Assembly: GCA_026225945.1 (NCBI GenBank)
Contig: JAMJFZ010004061.1
Span: 22,494,001-22,558,000, forward strand
Reading direction: 5' to 3'
DNA: 64,000 nucleotides
DNA from: Cricetomys ansorgei
Taxonomy: Eukaryota; Chordata; Mammalia; Rodentia; Nesomyidae
Of this stretch, positions 34,713 through 46,268 are shown piece by piece (positions within the stretch are counted from its first letter, which is position 1; every line of letters starts with the position of its first letter). The position numbers and the translations under genes were made by a program. The notes under the pieces are model-generated. The model did no database searches, was not told the DNA's origin, and saw only the letters and a list, made by a program, of their open reading frames with translations.

Positions 34713-36184
34713 TTGAAAGATTAAAAAAAAAAGATATTAGGGTACAAAATGAGTACAGTTCTCTGTTTATTTATATACTATGCTTGGAAAAAAAATGAGG
34801 CAAAATACAGACCTTGCCTCAAGGACATCCCTGCTCTATCTTTTTCATAGAAAGAAACAAACCAAAACTAAAGGCAAACTGAACTTCTAATCACTACTAG
34901 GTATCAGTCAGCACAGGTAGATTCTAGACTATAGCAGTCTTTACCAGGGGGCAAGTGATCCCATCTGTGCTTTCATCAACCTCCTAATTTAATGAGAGAG
35001 GCAGACAGCAAACATTCAAGCAGTTGAAACTATAAGAATTAGAATGAGCCACCAGAAAAGAAGCACAAAGGATTTTATCACAGAGAACAGAGGCAGCCAC
35101 CCCACACTGGTCACAGATGACCAGTCTGACAAGGTGACAACTAAGGTAAGAACAGAAGTAGGTTTCCAAAGAAGTCATAGCAAGCCTCACATTTCCAAAC
35201 ATCACAATCAAGGCCTAGATCCAAGTAAACTCAGAAAAGAGAAAACAGAGTCTGTAGAAAAAGGCTAGACGCCAGCATATTGTGCTCTGCATCCACAATA
35301 GAGCTAGGGACAGATGTAGAAAGACAAAGTACTGTATTGTCTTATTTGGAACTGAAAACGATGCAAATCAAGAGAGGTAGGATGTTTGGGTGATGCCTTG
35401 TGTCAAAATTTCTGGTAAGATGAAAAAGCAAACCTGAGTTACATAATTGTACGACTTCTAATGGGTTTTTATAAATAGCAGGTTGAAGTTTCTGTACAGG
35501 ATCGTTATAGTTTTTGAGGAATGTGAACCATCTTTGAGTATCTTGGCACATGCGTAGCCTTCTACTCGCCATGTTAATTTTGTGCTTTCTGATTTAAAAA
35601 TATTTGCTGTTAAGGGTTGCTTTCATTCAGCCATACAAACATTAGTCTTGGATTATTAATATCTGGCACAACTTTAGAAAATTATAACAAACTCATCACT
35701 TTGAGATTTGATGTAAAAATTAATGTTTTTTTTCTAATAAAATCATTCAAGAACATCATCAATGACTACAGAAAGCCTAGGACTGACATTTTATTTTAAA
35801 ATGAATACTTGGCTTAATTTAAAATCAGGAATTCTACATTTTAGGTTCCTGTGAGTTGGAATATAAATCCTAGACAACTTTTAGTGAAAATTATATAGAT
35901 GTGTATGCATGCCTGTTTGAAAAGCAAACATTTAAGAACATTTCATCTCACTTTTTTCTCCTCTCCCCTGGGGCAACTATTTTACTAGACTTTAAAAAAG
36001 CATTCCAGAAATGATCGATACATGTATATGACATGTTCAATATATATGTTCAAAGCAGACACACATTTGATTTTGCTTTTTTATATTAATAAGAGCTAAT
36101 TCCACAGACTGTTCTAAATTTAAGTTGTAACACTTAGCTAAGCAACAGAAAATGCAGGAGCTTACTTATTTATTTAAGATTTTG
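34713..36184. other. Unique intronic sequence
   Basis: No gene. A 75-codon plus-strand frame at 35044-35268 is rich in Lys, Ser and His and has no family match I recognise. The rest is AT-rich and unrecognised. Confidence 0.35.
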
Positions 36185-36300
36185 AGGCAGAATTTCAGAT
36201 AGCCTAGGCTACTCTTGAACTCCCTGTGCCAGCAAGGCTAGCCGTGATATCCTGCCCATCCTACCTCTACCTCCTAAGAGCTGCAATTACAAATACAATC
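36185..36300 (-). mobile_element. Degenerate B1 SINE, antisense
   Basis: TTGAGGCAGAATTTCAGATA, GCCTAGGCTACTCTTGAACTCC and CTCCTAAGAGCTGCAATTAC are antisense B1 blocks in order. Confidence 0.72.
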
Positions 36301-36539
36301 ACAGCTCTTATTTTAAAAAATACTTTTAAATAACTATACCATTTAAAATTGTATAGATGCATGATACAAATGTTCATTTCCTTGGATATAAAAACTGAGG
36401 CTATTTTGTATAACTTTTCTCCATCCTGTGTTTATTTAAACCAATACTTGACAGCTGTCACACTGTGCAGACACCAGGCAACATAGCTGACTCTTCAACT
36501 CTTGTAGAACTTGTGTTTTAGAGGAGGAAACAAATCGTG

Positions 36540-36865
36540 ATGGTTAATATTGATCACCAACTTGATTTGAATGAGAAACCCATAACAGATTAGGAAATGC
36601 ATCTCAAGGTGTGTCTGTGGAGGCTCATGCTCAGAAAGAATTCATTAAGGGGTGAAGCCCCACTCTGAATGAGGGTATCACCCTCCTATGCCCTGGATAC
36701 AGGGGAGAAAGTTATTCTCTCTGCTTCCCCTTTTTTATGCTGTTCTCATTTGTCACACCCTCCTGCCATTATGACAGAAACCTCTGAAGTCTTGAGCCCA
36801 AATAAATCTTCCCTGCTTTTAAGTTACAACAAAAATTCTGTCACCACAACAGAAAGTCAAATATG
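36540..36865 (+). mobile_element. LTR-type interspersed repeat (MaLR-like)
   Basis: Starts TGATGGTTAATATTGATCACCAACTTGA. It has a GTGTGTCTGTGGAGG block, a GAAGCCCCACTCTGAATGAGG block, GAGCCCAAATAAATCTTCCC (polyadenylation-type signal) and an end TCTGTCACCACAACAGAAAG. The architecture resembles ERVL-MaLR LTRs. Family not asserted. Confidence 0.6.
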
Positions 36866-36869
36866 CAAA

Positions 36870-38857
36870 TAAACTTGTAACTTCATGGACAAATCCTTAG
36901 CGATCATCCCTATGAAGAAAAAAGTGGAGCAGCAGAAGGATGATGTTTTGGGCTCTTCTTATGCTAGAGGCCTCCTCCAGGGAAAGCCCTCTGTAATGGA
37001 GGGATTGGGGGGAAACACACACAAATGAGCAAGTGAATGCACATGAAGAGATGGGGGAAGCATGCACGGAGAGAAACAGCAGGTGCAGAGCAAGGCGTTG
37101 GGGTGGAGATTTGCTTGGCATGCAGAAAGTCTGTTTGCTAGATCATGGAAGAGACCACAGAGAAAGTAAAAACAAAAGAGGGTACAGTCAGGCTGCTAAG
37201 AGGCTGTGCAGGGTCATATAAGCTGTAGTCAGACCTCCACTATGATACCAACTGTAGCAATAAACCACAAGCAAGATAGGAGGATGAGATGACCACATTG
37301 CTCTAGACAAGTGGCTGTCAGAGATGAGAATGAGCTTGGAGTTGGGTCCATGACTACTGATGCCCTCTGGGGAGATGTGATCGGGGTCTAGACCTGTGAA
37401 GATGTAGGAGGGAGGGCCAAGAATTGCTGCATGTGGAGACCATTGAGAAAGCAGAGCTAACAGACCTTTTGGTTTCCTGAGACAGAGCACAAGAAAGCTC
37501 AGGAGTTCAAGAGCAGGTCAAAGTTCCGACAAAGCAGCAGGAGAACACCACTTCCCAGAGGAGAAGAGTGAGGAAGCAGAGGATAGGGGCAGAAGGTACA
37601 TATCATATATAAGGAAAGAGGAACAGGTAGCTATGTAAATGCGGAAATGAACATGGACTCCAAAGTGCTGGTGTCTCAGAGGAACTGGGAAACAGCTCTG
37701 GGATAAAGGCAGGAAACTGATTCCAGATACACAAACAGGGAAGTTTCTAGCATACAAATATTAAGTAGTAAGAGCAGATAGCTTGTATTTATGTGTAAAG
37801 TACTTCCTTTCTTCTAAAGAACCAGAAGATGATTCTGAATTATGAATATCTGTTGTCACCATTCTAGCGATTGGTTGCTAAAGTTGCTTTAGACAATGTA
37901 TCTGTGATATACATACATATGCACACTCATACTTGTCAGCATCAGACACATGAGTGTGTCCATTCCCAACAATATGCTGTGAAGTCAACAGAATTATAAC
38001 CATTTCACCAATAAAGAAATAATGGAACTGAGGAATGTAGGTATATTCTCAAAAAAACTTGATGTAGGATTTAGTTAGGGCTAGGCCTTGGACCTTTTTT
38101 TTTTGTATTGAATGCGGAGTGAGGCAAAGATCCAGCTTTCCCTGAATACAGAACAGGGCACTTAGAATGTAGGTGTGTGAAATGCATTTAAATGTTCATA
38201 AGCACTGCTACCACCTGCCAAGTCCAAGTGTTCCTTTCGGTCCTTCTGCAGCACTCTTCTGAGTATTTGGACTACATCCATTTGCAAACACAAAGGCCCG
38301 CTCCCTGGTCTCATTGCAGGTGAGTAGTGGTGATGGAGAAGACAGATATCCAACATAAAAGCACAAGTATGTTTTATTTATTATAGGGGATGAATGCTTC
38401 AGAGGAAAGATCAAGGGACAGGGTGGCCTCGTGAATGTCATATTTGAGCCAAGATTTGAAAGAGTCTCAAGAACTGTTGAAGATTTGCTTTTATAAGGGA
38501 AGCATATTTTACAAGAAAATCATCTAAGCATGATAACTTGCTATTGTAAGTTGAGTATCAGAGGTAAAGGTGTAAGAATACTCTTGAACAGCAAGGTCAT
38601 CAAAACTGACTGAAGTTTATTTCTGTCATCTGTATAAGCAAAGGAAGCTATGTTCATCTATCATAGCTACTGTCTGGGGATCATTTCAGTTCACCAGACA
38701 CTAAGCACTGCACAGGGCCAGTGTTTTCTAAATCCCCATGTATGTTTCTGACAAAATCCAGGTGAGGGCAATCACAGCTAAGCTCCCATAGCTTTTCTGT
38801 GGCTCAGGGACCAGGCTGCACCGTAAGATAATGATGGGTGAGACACACACTTCAGGG
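36870..38857. other. Intronic sequence with old-repeat traces
   Basis: 37.0-37.5 kb and 38.37-38.50 kb (GTGGCCTCGTGAATGTCATATTTGAGCC) loosely resemble an ancient L2-like repeat. A worn antisense MIR may lie at 37.97-38.15 kb. No gene is supportable. Confidence 0.3.
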
Positions 38858-39000
38858 GCAGGAGAGATGTCTCAGCAGTTAAGAGCATACACTGCTTGCT
38901 GCTCTTGCAGAGGACCCAGGTTCAATTCCCAGGACCCACACTCAGGAAGCTCCCAACCAATATAACTCCAATCCCAGAAGTGAGACCCAAAGCTTGTAGG
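38858..39000 (+). mobile_element. B2 SINE, 3'-truncated or diverged
   Basis: GGCAGGAGAGATGTCTCAGCAGTTAAGAGC (A-box side), CTGCTCTTGCAGAGGACCCAGGTTCAATTCCCAGGACCC (B-box side) and TATAACTCCAATCCCAG. Tail sequence is absent after about 39000. Confidence 0.83.
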
Positions 39001-39314
39001 CTTTGTAGTCTACATAAACTTTACATCCTTCCCTACCAGATGACAAAAGTAGGTTCTGGGTGATGTGGGCACTTGATCAAGGTTACAAAGTAATAAATGT
39101 CGGCTAAATAGAAAACAGTAAGTTTCTCTCAGACTTTTCCATGAATTCTTGTTCCATTGCCCTGTCCTTAAGCATTGCATACACACCTTCAGATACTAAA
39201 AGATGTACTGCTACAAAACTTCCTACTTCCTAAAGTAAAACACACATGACACTTGCACATGCTTTGAAATGCTACAGAGTCTTATAAACTTTTTCTTTAC
39301 TTCTTTTTCTTTTT

Positions 39315-39395
39315 CAGGTAAGGTTTTACTTTGTAGCCCAGCCTGAATTCAAATTTATGGTAATGCTCTGTGTCATGTTACTACACCTGACTTTA
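39315..39395 (-). mobile_element. B1 SINE fragment, antisense
   Basis: GTAAGGTTTTACTTTGTAGCCCAG and GTCATGTTACTACACCTGA match antisense B1 ends with the middle deleted or worn. Confidence 0.55.
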
Positions 39396-39507
39396 AATGC
39401 TTTCCTGAACTGATTTAATCCTTACAGTTGTTTGATAATCAGTATCTGAGTTAGTCCTGCAGGGCGACAGAGAAACTGGGAGGTTTAGTAAGATTTCCAA
39501 AGTCACT

Positions 39508-39556
39508 CTTCCTTACTGTCTTAACACTCTTCCTTACTGTTAAGACAGTAAGGAAG
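39508..39556. repeat. Perfect inverted repeat with 19-bp arms
   Basis: Arms 39508-39526 (CTTCCTTACTGTCTTAACA) and 39538-39556 (its exact reverse complement) enclose an 11-nt loop. The 16-mer CACTCTTCCTTACTGT also occurs twice in direct orientation (39504-39519, 39525-39540). Confidence 0.97.
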
Positions 39557-39564
39557 CTGTGTGA

Positions 39565-39610
39565 AAACAAAACAAAGCAAAACAAGAAACAAACGAACAA
39601 ACAAAAAAAT
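39565..39610. repeat. A-rich (CAAAA)n/(CAAA)n tract
   Basis: AAAACAAAACAAAGCAAAACAAG and AAACAAACGAACAAAC-type low-complexity sequence. Confidence 0.8.
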
Positions 39611-40097
39611 AGTTCTCAATTCTTAGTCATAGGCAAACACCTGACCAGACCAACATGACTACTAATTTAAAAAACAAATTATAAATACCTTAGTTAGAAT
39701 AGATTAACATAGATATTATTAAATTTAAGTCAAAAATAATATTTGATGAAATACTATATATAATTCAGTCAGAGTATATGTTACTCTAAGAGTAGATGTT
39801 TTTCTCAGGGGAAGTAAACCCTCTCAAACCAATAAATTTTTATAGCATCCTGAAAAACAGCTCCAGAAAATAGATGCATCCTTCTACAGTGATTTCATGT
39901 TTCCATAAAATTACCATTGATTCAATGGATTCTCCCTTGACAATTGTTTAGCAAAGATCTTCAGCTATTACCTGTGCTACTGGATGCTAGAAATGAAATC
40001 CGTAGTCTAAGAGGAGATGCTCATTTCATTTTTGATCATTTTGTTTTATATAAAGATTGAAGCTTACAGGTACAGGCATGGCGATACGAGTTACAAG

Positions 40098-40318
40098 CTG
40101 GGACAGGAGGGATGCCTCAGCGATTAAGAGCACACACTGCTTGCTGCTCTTGCAGAAGATCTATGTTCAATCCCCAGCGCCCCCCTCAAGAAGCTTACCA
40201 CAACCTGTAACTCCAGTTCCAGGGGAACTGACATCCTCTTCTGGTCTCTATGGATACTTGCATAAAGGTAGTATACATAATTTACTCAGGGGCACTCATA
40301 CGTGCGCATGTGCGTGCG
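40098..40318 (+). mobile_element. B2 SINE
   Basis: GGACAGGAGGGATGCCTCAGCGATTAAGAGC, CTGCTCTTGCAGAAGATCTATG, CAATCCCCAGC, ACAACCTGTAACTCCAGTTCCAGGGGAACTGACATCCTCTTCTGGTCTC in B2 order, then a CA-rich tail. Confidence 0.87.
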
Positions 40319-40321
40319 CAC

Positions 40322-40373
<52 letters not shown>
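40319..40373. repeat. (CA)n microsatellite at B2 3' end
   Basis: About 26 CA units after CGCACACACG. Confidence 0.96.
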
Positions 40374-40377
<4 letters not shown>

Positions 40378-40623
40378 TTTAAAAAAAAACAAAACAACTA
40401 TTTTACAAAGTCATGCCTTTTATGGAGCATTGAGCATCCATGCTCTGAGTTGGTGTACATACAAATGCGTGTATGTCTATCAAGGTATAATTTGCATCCA
40501 CTGGATACATGCAGATAGTAACTAGAGAGCTCACTGTGGTATGGTCATCTGTGCTTCTTTGTAAATAAGGCAGGATATATTTCTACCACTTTCAAAATTT
40601 CTCTCATGCCTTTTCTTTTTTAG

Positions 40624-40664
40624 AAGAAATTTTCTTTAAATTTTAAAGAAATTTTCTTTAAATT
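40624..40664. repeat. 19-bp direct duplication
   Basis: AAGAAATTTTCTTTAAATT occurs exactly at 40624-40642 and again at 40646-40664, spaced by TTA. The unit is itself near-palindromic. Confidence 0.95.
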
Positions 40665-40858
40665 ATGATGTGTTTGTATGTATAATGCATGGGGGAGTGT
40701 GTGCATGTGAGGACATATGCCACAAAAGCCAGACAAGGGTGCTGGATCATCTGGAGCTGGAGTTACCTGTGCGTGTAAGCCATCCAACATGGTGTTGGGA
40801 ACCGGAGTCTAGTCCTCTGCAACTATACGCTCTTAACTATGGAGTCATCTCTCCAGCC
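40665..40858 (-). mobile_element. B3/B2-type SINE, antisense
   Basis: CTGGAGCTGGAGTTACCTGTG, GTGTTGGGAACCGGAGTC, CTCTGCAACTATACGCTCTTAACTATGGAGTCATCTCTCCAGCCCC in antisense order, ending at the A-box region. Confidence 0.85.
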
Positions 40859-40859
40859 C

Positions 40860-41420
40860 CTCATGCCTTTTCTTAAACAATCCCCACCCATAGATACAGT
40901 GATTCATCTGGTTTCTCCAATATTTATAGCTTTTAACCCTAGCTGCCTCTCATGTGATAGTTTTTCTGAGTAACACCTCACTTTGAGTCCTGTGCTCCTA
41001 GCCACCATAATAGCTTTTGTATCCCTCCCTAATAAGATACTCAGCCCTTATCAATGGTATTCTTGTAGAAAACTAAGCCACAACTTAATAATGCCTTGAC
41101 TCCTAGCCAACAAATTACACTTTAGGAGAACTGAGAAAGGGTTCTTGAGTCACCGTCTGTGTTCCAGAATTTCATTAAGAAACTCTGCTGAAGCAGAGTT
41201 AAGCCATGTAAATGCTCATTGGTAGCACAAATTCCTAAAGGAGGCATATGCCACTTAAAAGAAAAAAAAGCTGCCTAGAGCCCATCTGTCAGGGTGCCAT
41301 GACAAGTGAGATCACAGACACATACCTTTTGAAGGATCATATAGACAACCAGACTTTCGCATGCTATGTTAAGGGTGTCTAAATGCTTTATAGCTAAGTA
41401 ATAGATAGAAATGGGGGAAA
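40860..41420. other. Unique intronic sequence
   Basis: Nothing recognisable. Confidence 0.35.
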
Positions 41421-41560
41421 AGCTGAGCATGGCTATATATATATATCTGTGATCTCAGAACCTTGAAGTCTATGCAGGCAATCAGGAGTTCGAGGCCAAC
41501 TTGGGTTACAGAGTTAAGACCCACCCTCAACAAAGCAAAGCAAAATGAAAAGACTCTGTG
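41421..41560 (+). mobile_element. B1 SINE
   Basis: GCTGAGCATGGCTATATATA (B1 head with a TA-expanded segment), TCTGTGATCTCAGAACCTTG, AGGAGTTCGAGGCCAACTTG and GGTTACAGAGTTAAGACCC, then an (AAAGC)n-like tail. Confidence 0.78.
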
Positions 41561-41634
41561 AGCCAAAATGAACGTACAGAACAGCACATAGGTTTTTTGG
41601 TTCAAGGTCTGCTATTTGGATCCTCAGTGTGTAA

Positions 41635-41770
41635 TGTATTACTGTGGGCCATTTTCTCACACAGAGAACTGAGGCCATAGTCTCTTCTAAAGCACACAGT
41701 CAACTTCGGAACTAATTTCTGTCATGACACTGTCAAAGTTACGCTGCCCACACTCAACCCTTACCTGCAC
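41635..41770 (-). mobile_element. Possible MIR SINE, antisense
   Basis: CACACAGAGAACTGAGGCCATAG and AAAGCACACAGTCAACTTCG correspond to the 'GAGGAAACTGAGGC' and 'GTCACACAGCTAGT' blocks. Confidence 0.45.
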
Positions 41771-42689
41771 TCTGCCCCCTAGATCAAAGAAGATGATGAC
41801 TGTGATGAGCAGGCACTCAACAAGAGAGAAAATCAAGTAGGGAAGTGATGGTAGCACCCAATTAAGAAACAGATGGAAATAGCTACAATAATCTTAATGA
41901 AGAGTAGGGAGAGGACAGCCATAGGGACACACTGGAATAGAATAACACCATGGCTTACTTCTCAGACAGCTCTATCCTTCAGCAATCTTCTTTCATTGAA
42001 TACATCATTCCCAGTCCACAACCCCACTCAGAGTCATTACAGTAGGACACTGTCTGAGGATCTGCTTGAAGAAGGCAGCTCGCTCTACTACTTATTAACT
42101 CTGAGCTCAGTGAAAGCAGAATTAGCAGCTGACCACTTCAACCTTGGCAAGAAGTGGCAGGGCCTCCAGGCATTAAAAACACATCCCATGGGAATCAGGG
42201 TGCTCACAAGTAAATCTGATCTTATCAGAGGAACTGGAAATGTGTTTTGCACAGCAAGGGAATCTCGGATCCCTGACAGTATTGTCTTTATTGGAGAATT
42301 GTGTTTGCTTTAATAGGCACCATTGCTTTACTGGTTAAAACAAGAAGAATAAAGCAATTGTATCCACAGCCACCTACACACACCCCAGCATTAGTACAGC
42401 CATCAGCAAAGAGTTGCTAGCAAACCAATCTCACAGGATTTATGCACGAAGTGAACCGTGGTGACACAGTCTTCTCTGAGTTCCGCAGGCCCAGCTGAGA
42501 GTCAGGTCAGGGGCCGCAGCTTACAAGCTTCCCTTTATAGGAGGTGGCTCACATTTGGCAACAGGAATCTGAAGCAATAATGAAGACAGTCACCTTCCCA
42601 TGTGGCAGCAAGGGTGAAGTAACAGGGGGCAGTAGAATCTGCCGAGAGATTCAGAGGGAATGCACACACACACAAAAAGAAGCTGAACA
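41771..42689. other. Unique intronic sequence
   Basis: A 146-codon plus-strand frame at 41873-42313 has no recognisable domain. I do not call a gene. Confidence 0.4.
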
Positions 42690-42737
42690 ACTCAACAATC
42701 AGGTTGAGGTTTTTCTCTCAACCTGATTGTCTTGAGT
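42690..42737. repeat. Inverted repeat (hairpin)
   Basis: ACTCAACAATCAGGTTGAG (42690-42708) pairs with CTCAACCTGATTGTCTTGAGT (42717-42737) across an 8-nt loop. The inner 13 bp are perfect and a 2-nt bulge separates the outer 6 bp. Confidence 0.95.
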
Positions 42738-42874
42738 TTTTATCATGATCTGATTGTTTCATTCTTTCTCAGTTTACTGGTGTCATAATAGTTAACATTA
42801 ACTATGCACACACCTAAGTCTGTAAATATATTCTCTGCATAGGACTTCATGTGATGTGTATTTCACATACAGCA

Positions 42875-43030
42875 TTCACAACATATTGTAAGGCAGATAT
42901 TATCTTAGTCAATGGAGAGACTATGGCTTTGGACCCATGATGATATGAAAGTTCCCTAAGGTCATGGAGTTGGAATGCCAAGGGTGCCTGGGCCCAATTC
43001 TTAGCTTTACTGCTCTTTGCCATGGCAAGG
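42875..43030 (-). mobile_element. Probable MIR SINE, antisense
   Basis: GTAAGGCAGATATTATCTTAGTC, GAAAGTTCCCTAAGGTCATGGAGTTGGAATGCCAAGG and GGCCCAATTCTTAGC follow antisense MIR order. Confidence 0.5.
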
Positions 43031-45039
43031 TCATTTAATCTACTATTATTTATTTGCTGTGCTTCGTTTCCCTGGCATCCACTCTCTTTCTTGCTTTGAT
43101 GACTGTAGTAAATTTCAGAGAAATACATTCTTATCAAACAGAGGTTAAGTAGAGGATTACAGAGGAGGGCAAAGAAAATAGCATGGATAAGGATGGATGG
43201 AGAGATGGATAAAATACTTTAAGATGTCCAGACCTGGAAAGGCAGATGAAGAGATATTCCTGAAAGGAAGAGCCTTGGAAATTGCAGAGATCATAGATTT
43301 TGAGAAGCACAAAGAACCTGCAAATCATGGAAAGCCTTCTAAACTGAAGATCCAGAGATGAGTGGAGCCGAGACCTGCTAGAGATTTCTACCACCAGTGC
43401 TTGCTCCACCCCCAAAGCTCACTTCTATACCAAGTACCACCATCACCATCACCATCACATGCGTCTTCAGAGGCCATGAGGAAGACAATGGGCTCTGCAG
43501 CGCACAGAGGCACATTGGGCTCATTTTGATCAGGCTTCAGAGGGGAAGCAGCACCCAAACTACCTCACAGTGGAGTGAGTGAAGCTGTCACTCCAGACAT
43601 TGTGTCACATCTATCTGACATTTGCCACCAGTGCCATACAAAGATTCCTGCAAGAGGCAAAAGTCAAAACAGTATTTCACAAACCCTGTTCTTGACCCAT
43701 GTTTGATTTGGCTTGAAAAGCATCTCACAGGACCTTTCAAAGCTGAGAATTCTCCACTTTTCATTTCAGACTCAGTAGGTTTTGAGAACTAGGAAGCTGG
43801 TGTCTTCTGAGTGGTCCTCTATGACTAAGACCTCATTATAGTGATCTTCTAATAATGGCTTCTAAAATATAGCATTATTTTAGAAATCATCATTACTGAG
43901 CCAGAATATATGATGCACACTTGCCACCCACACTTGGTATTGAGACCCCAGAGCACTGTCTGTGCTGGATTGCTGGTCTTTTTAAGTAAGTGATCCCTTC
44001 TCTGGCCTTAGGGCTTAAGTCTTTATAACAAGAAAAAAAAATAAAGAACATTTGAATGAAGAGTTCAAATGAATTTTGTTCTTTTAGTTTAGTTTTTTTT
44101 TTTTAATGGCAAGCATGTCTGGCTGATATTATCTGTGACATAAATGACTTCTTCCCTATTTTTAGGTGCTAACAGTACTCTGATTCACATCACTGGTCAA
44201 AAAGCCCTTCACCTCAGTTTGTGATTCCTACTCCAGTCTCAGAGAGTTAAGACTGGCTTAAGGCAGTTCTTGCAATATTACTCCAGGGCCCCAGGGCCTG
44301 CCTAGTGAGCTTTTGACCTACTTCTGTCTCTGTGCTTTGAGGCATCATGGCAAGGCTCTAAAGAAGAACATTTCTTGCTTATTAAAGGAGTTTGGACAAA
44401 TGATTTCCTTTCATGCTCTGTTACTACTTTCCTGACTTGTGCACAACACTCAGAGATGAAAAGAGGATATTAAGCCTATGTGGAAGTAGAGGAAGCAATA
44501 CTTCCTACCATAGTTCTGGTTTCATAAGTCTGATCTACAACCTCATGTGTGCAAACAATCCCTTTAATGCCTAGATTATTACAAACAGGTTTTGAAGGAC
44601 TCATGGCCAAATGCAGTCTTCATTGATCCAGCATTCAAACTTTCTTTTCCAAATAAATCTCCCACAAAATCTCAACATCTAGAACAAATAAAAATGTAAC
44701 TGGGTTTCAAAAGAATAGAGTGTTCCAAAGCTATTCCTTTCCAGATGCCTGCAGGTGCTCTACAAAGCCATATCAGGACAGCATCTCTCAAGAGCATCTT
44801 CTGCTCACAGACATAAAATACCCTGGCTTTTGGTCCTTGGATTCTCAAGCTTAAATCAGTACTGCCCCCGTTGGGACTCCCTCTCCTTGCAAAAAGCCCT
44901 AGGTCTTGGACTGTGAGTTAATCCTGCCTTTGGATCTCCCCCTCTGAATGATACCACCTCATTTCCTGAGGACCCAGCAGCAAGTTAATGTCATGGCAGT
45001 TCTTGACTTTCAAGGTACTGAGCTAACTGCCATAATAAA
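43031..45039. other. Unique intronic sequence
   Basis: No repeat body recognised beyond a short (CATCAC)n-like run at 43440-43458 and a T run at 44093-44104. No gene. Confidence 0.35.
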
Positions 45040-45545
45040 TATACCAACTGTCTATCATCTATCTGTCCATCATCCTATCTGTCACCAATTATTTATGAAT
45101 TCTAACTACCTATCTCCTGAACTAGCCTTCTATATATCTATTATTTATCTATTCTACCATTTATGCTCTCTCCAAATCTGTCTTTTAATTTAGCTATCAA
45201 CCTACTAATCTAACATCTCTCTTTCCACCTCTCTTGTGTCTCTGTTGATCATCCACCTACTTATTCATTCTTCTTACCTATCCCTTCTCTTTATGCATCT
45301 TTTATTTTTATCATCTATCACAAACCTATTCTACCAAACATCTTTCTACATCTCTGTATTTCTGTAGCAATCTTCATACCTACCTATCATTTTTCTCTGT
45401 GCATATTCATCTATATATTTATCCATCTATATTATAATCTATAATCTATTCTCTATGTCACTCTTTGTCTCTGTCACCTGTCTTCTATATATCCTTTATC
45501 TATGTCTATCTCTATTTTGATCTTCTATCAATCCTGTACCTCTGC
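45040..45545. repeat. Degenerate (TCTA)n/(TATC)n region
   Basis: About 500 bp of pyrimidine-rich sequence built from worn CTATC, TCTATT, CCATC and CTACC words. It reads as an old, decayed tetranucleotide array. Confidence 0.65.
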
Positions 45546-46237
45546 AGAAAAAAAAATAGAAAACTTTTCTCACTCTACAAAAGCATACATAGCATGGTCT
45601 TCTCTTTCAAAACTTTGTTTTAATAAAGTGGTCTAGCAGAGCTTGGAATAGCTTCATCCAAGTAGTGACTTGCTCATGTCCACCTGTTCCCTTCACTCAC
45701 TGCTCCTGCAGGAATAGCTCTGCAAGGAACAGACACAGGCTAAAATAAGGCCCCAAGAGCCTGTCCTCTCCTGCTTAGGAAATCTGAGCCTTCTGGGTAA
45801 TGCTATTATTACAAAACGTGCTTTGTGATTACTTCCAGAAGGCACCGCAGGGCAGGCTGACAATAACATCTCCCCTTGTGAGGGAAGTAAACCAGTTTAC
45901 AGCACTGAGGCCAGGATTCACCAGTATGCGGGGCCCACCAGCGCAATGTCTCGTGGCTTCTAATAAGTGTGCTGATTTCCTGTGCAGATATCTCCTCTCT
46001 CCGTGCTGCTCATTTTGCCCAGCTCTGTCCTCACTGGATCCACTAGTTTGCCCCAGATTTCTTCTTCTCTGCCCTCTTCCCCCACCCCTACCCCTTTCAA
46101 ATGTCAAGAGAAATTGAGTTTCCCTCTTTTGAAAAGAAAAACTACAGTGTTTCTTCCCAGTTTGGGCACCGCTCTGCACAATCCTGCAACCTGGAGTTGC
46201 TATGTCACGCCTCTTTCTGCAGAATGCTTGACACGAA

Positions 46238-46268
46238 CTAAATTTAGAGGGGGATGACATTCCAGATG
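46238..46268. promoter_or_regulatory. Candidate muscle regulatory module: MEF2, M-CAT and E-box within 31 bp
   Basis: CTAAATTTAG (46238-46247) matches the MEF2 consensus YTAWWWWTAR. CATTCC (46258-46263) is the M-CAT/TEAD core. CAGATG (46263-46268) is an E-box. Further E-boxes follow at 46432-46437 (CACCTG) and 46518-46523 (CAGCTG). Each motif alone is common by chance. The spacing and the setting, repeat-poor DNA upstream of a muscle gene, are what make it notable. Confidence 0.35.

Noticed and set aside
41873..42313. 146-codon plus-strand open frame
   Set aside because: No recognisable protein features and opposite strand to the only real gene. No supporting splice sites or poly(A) signal found.
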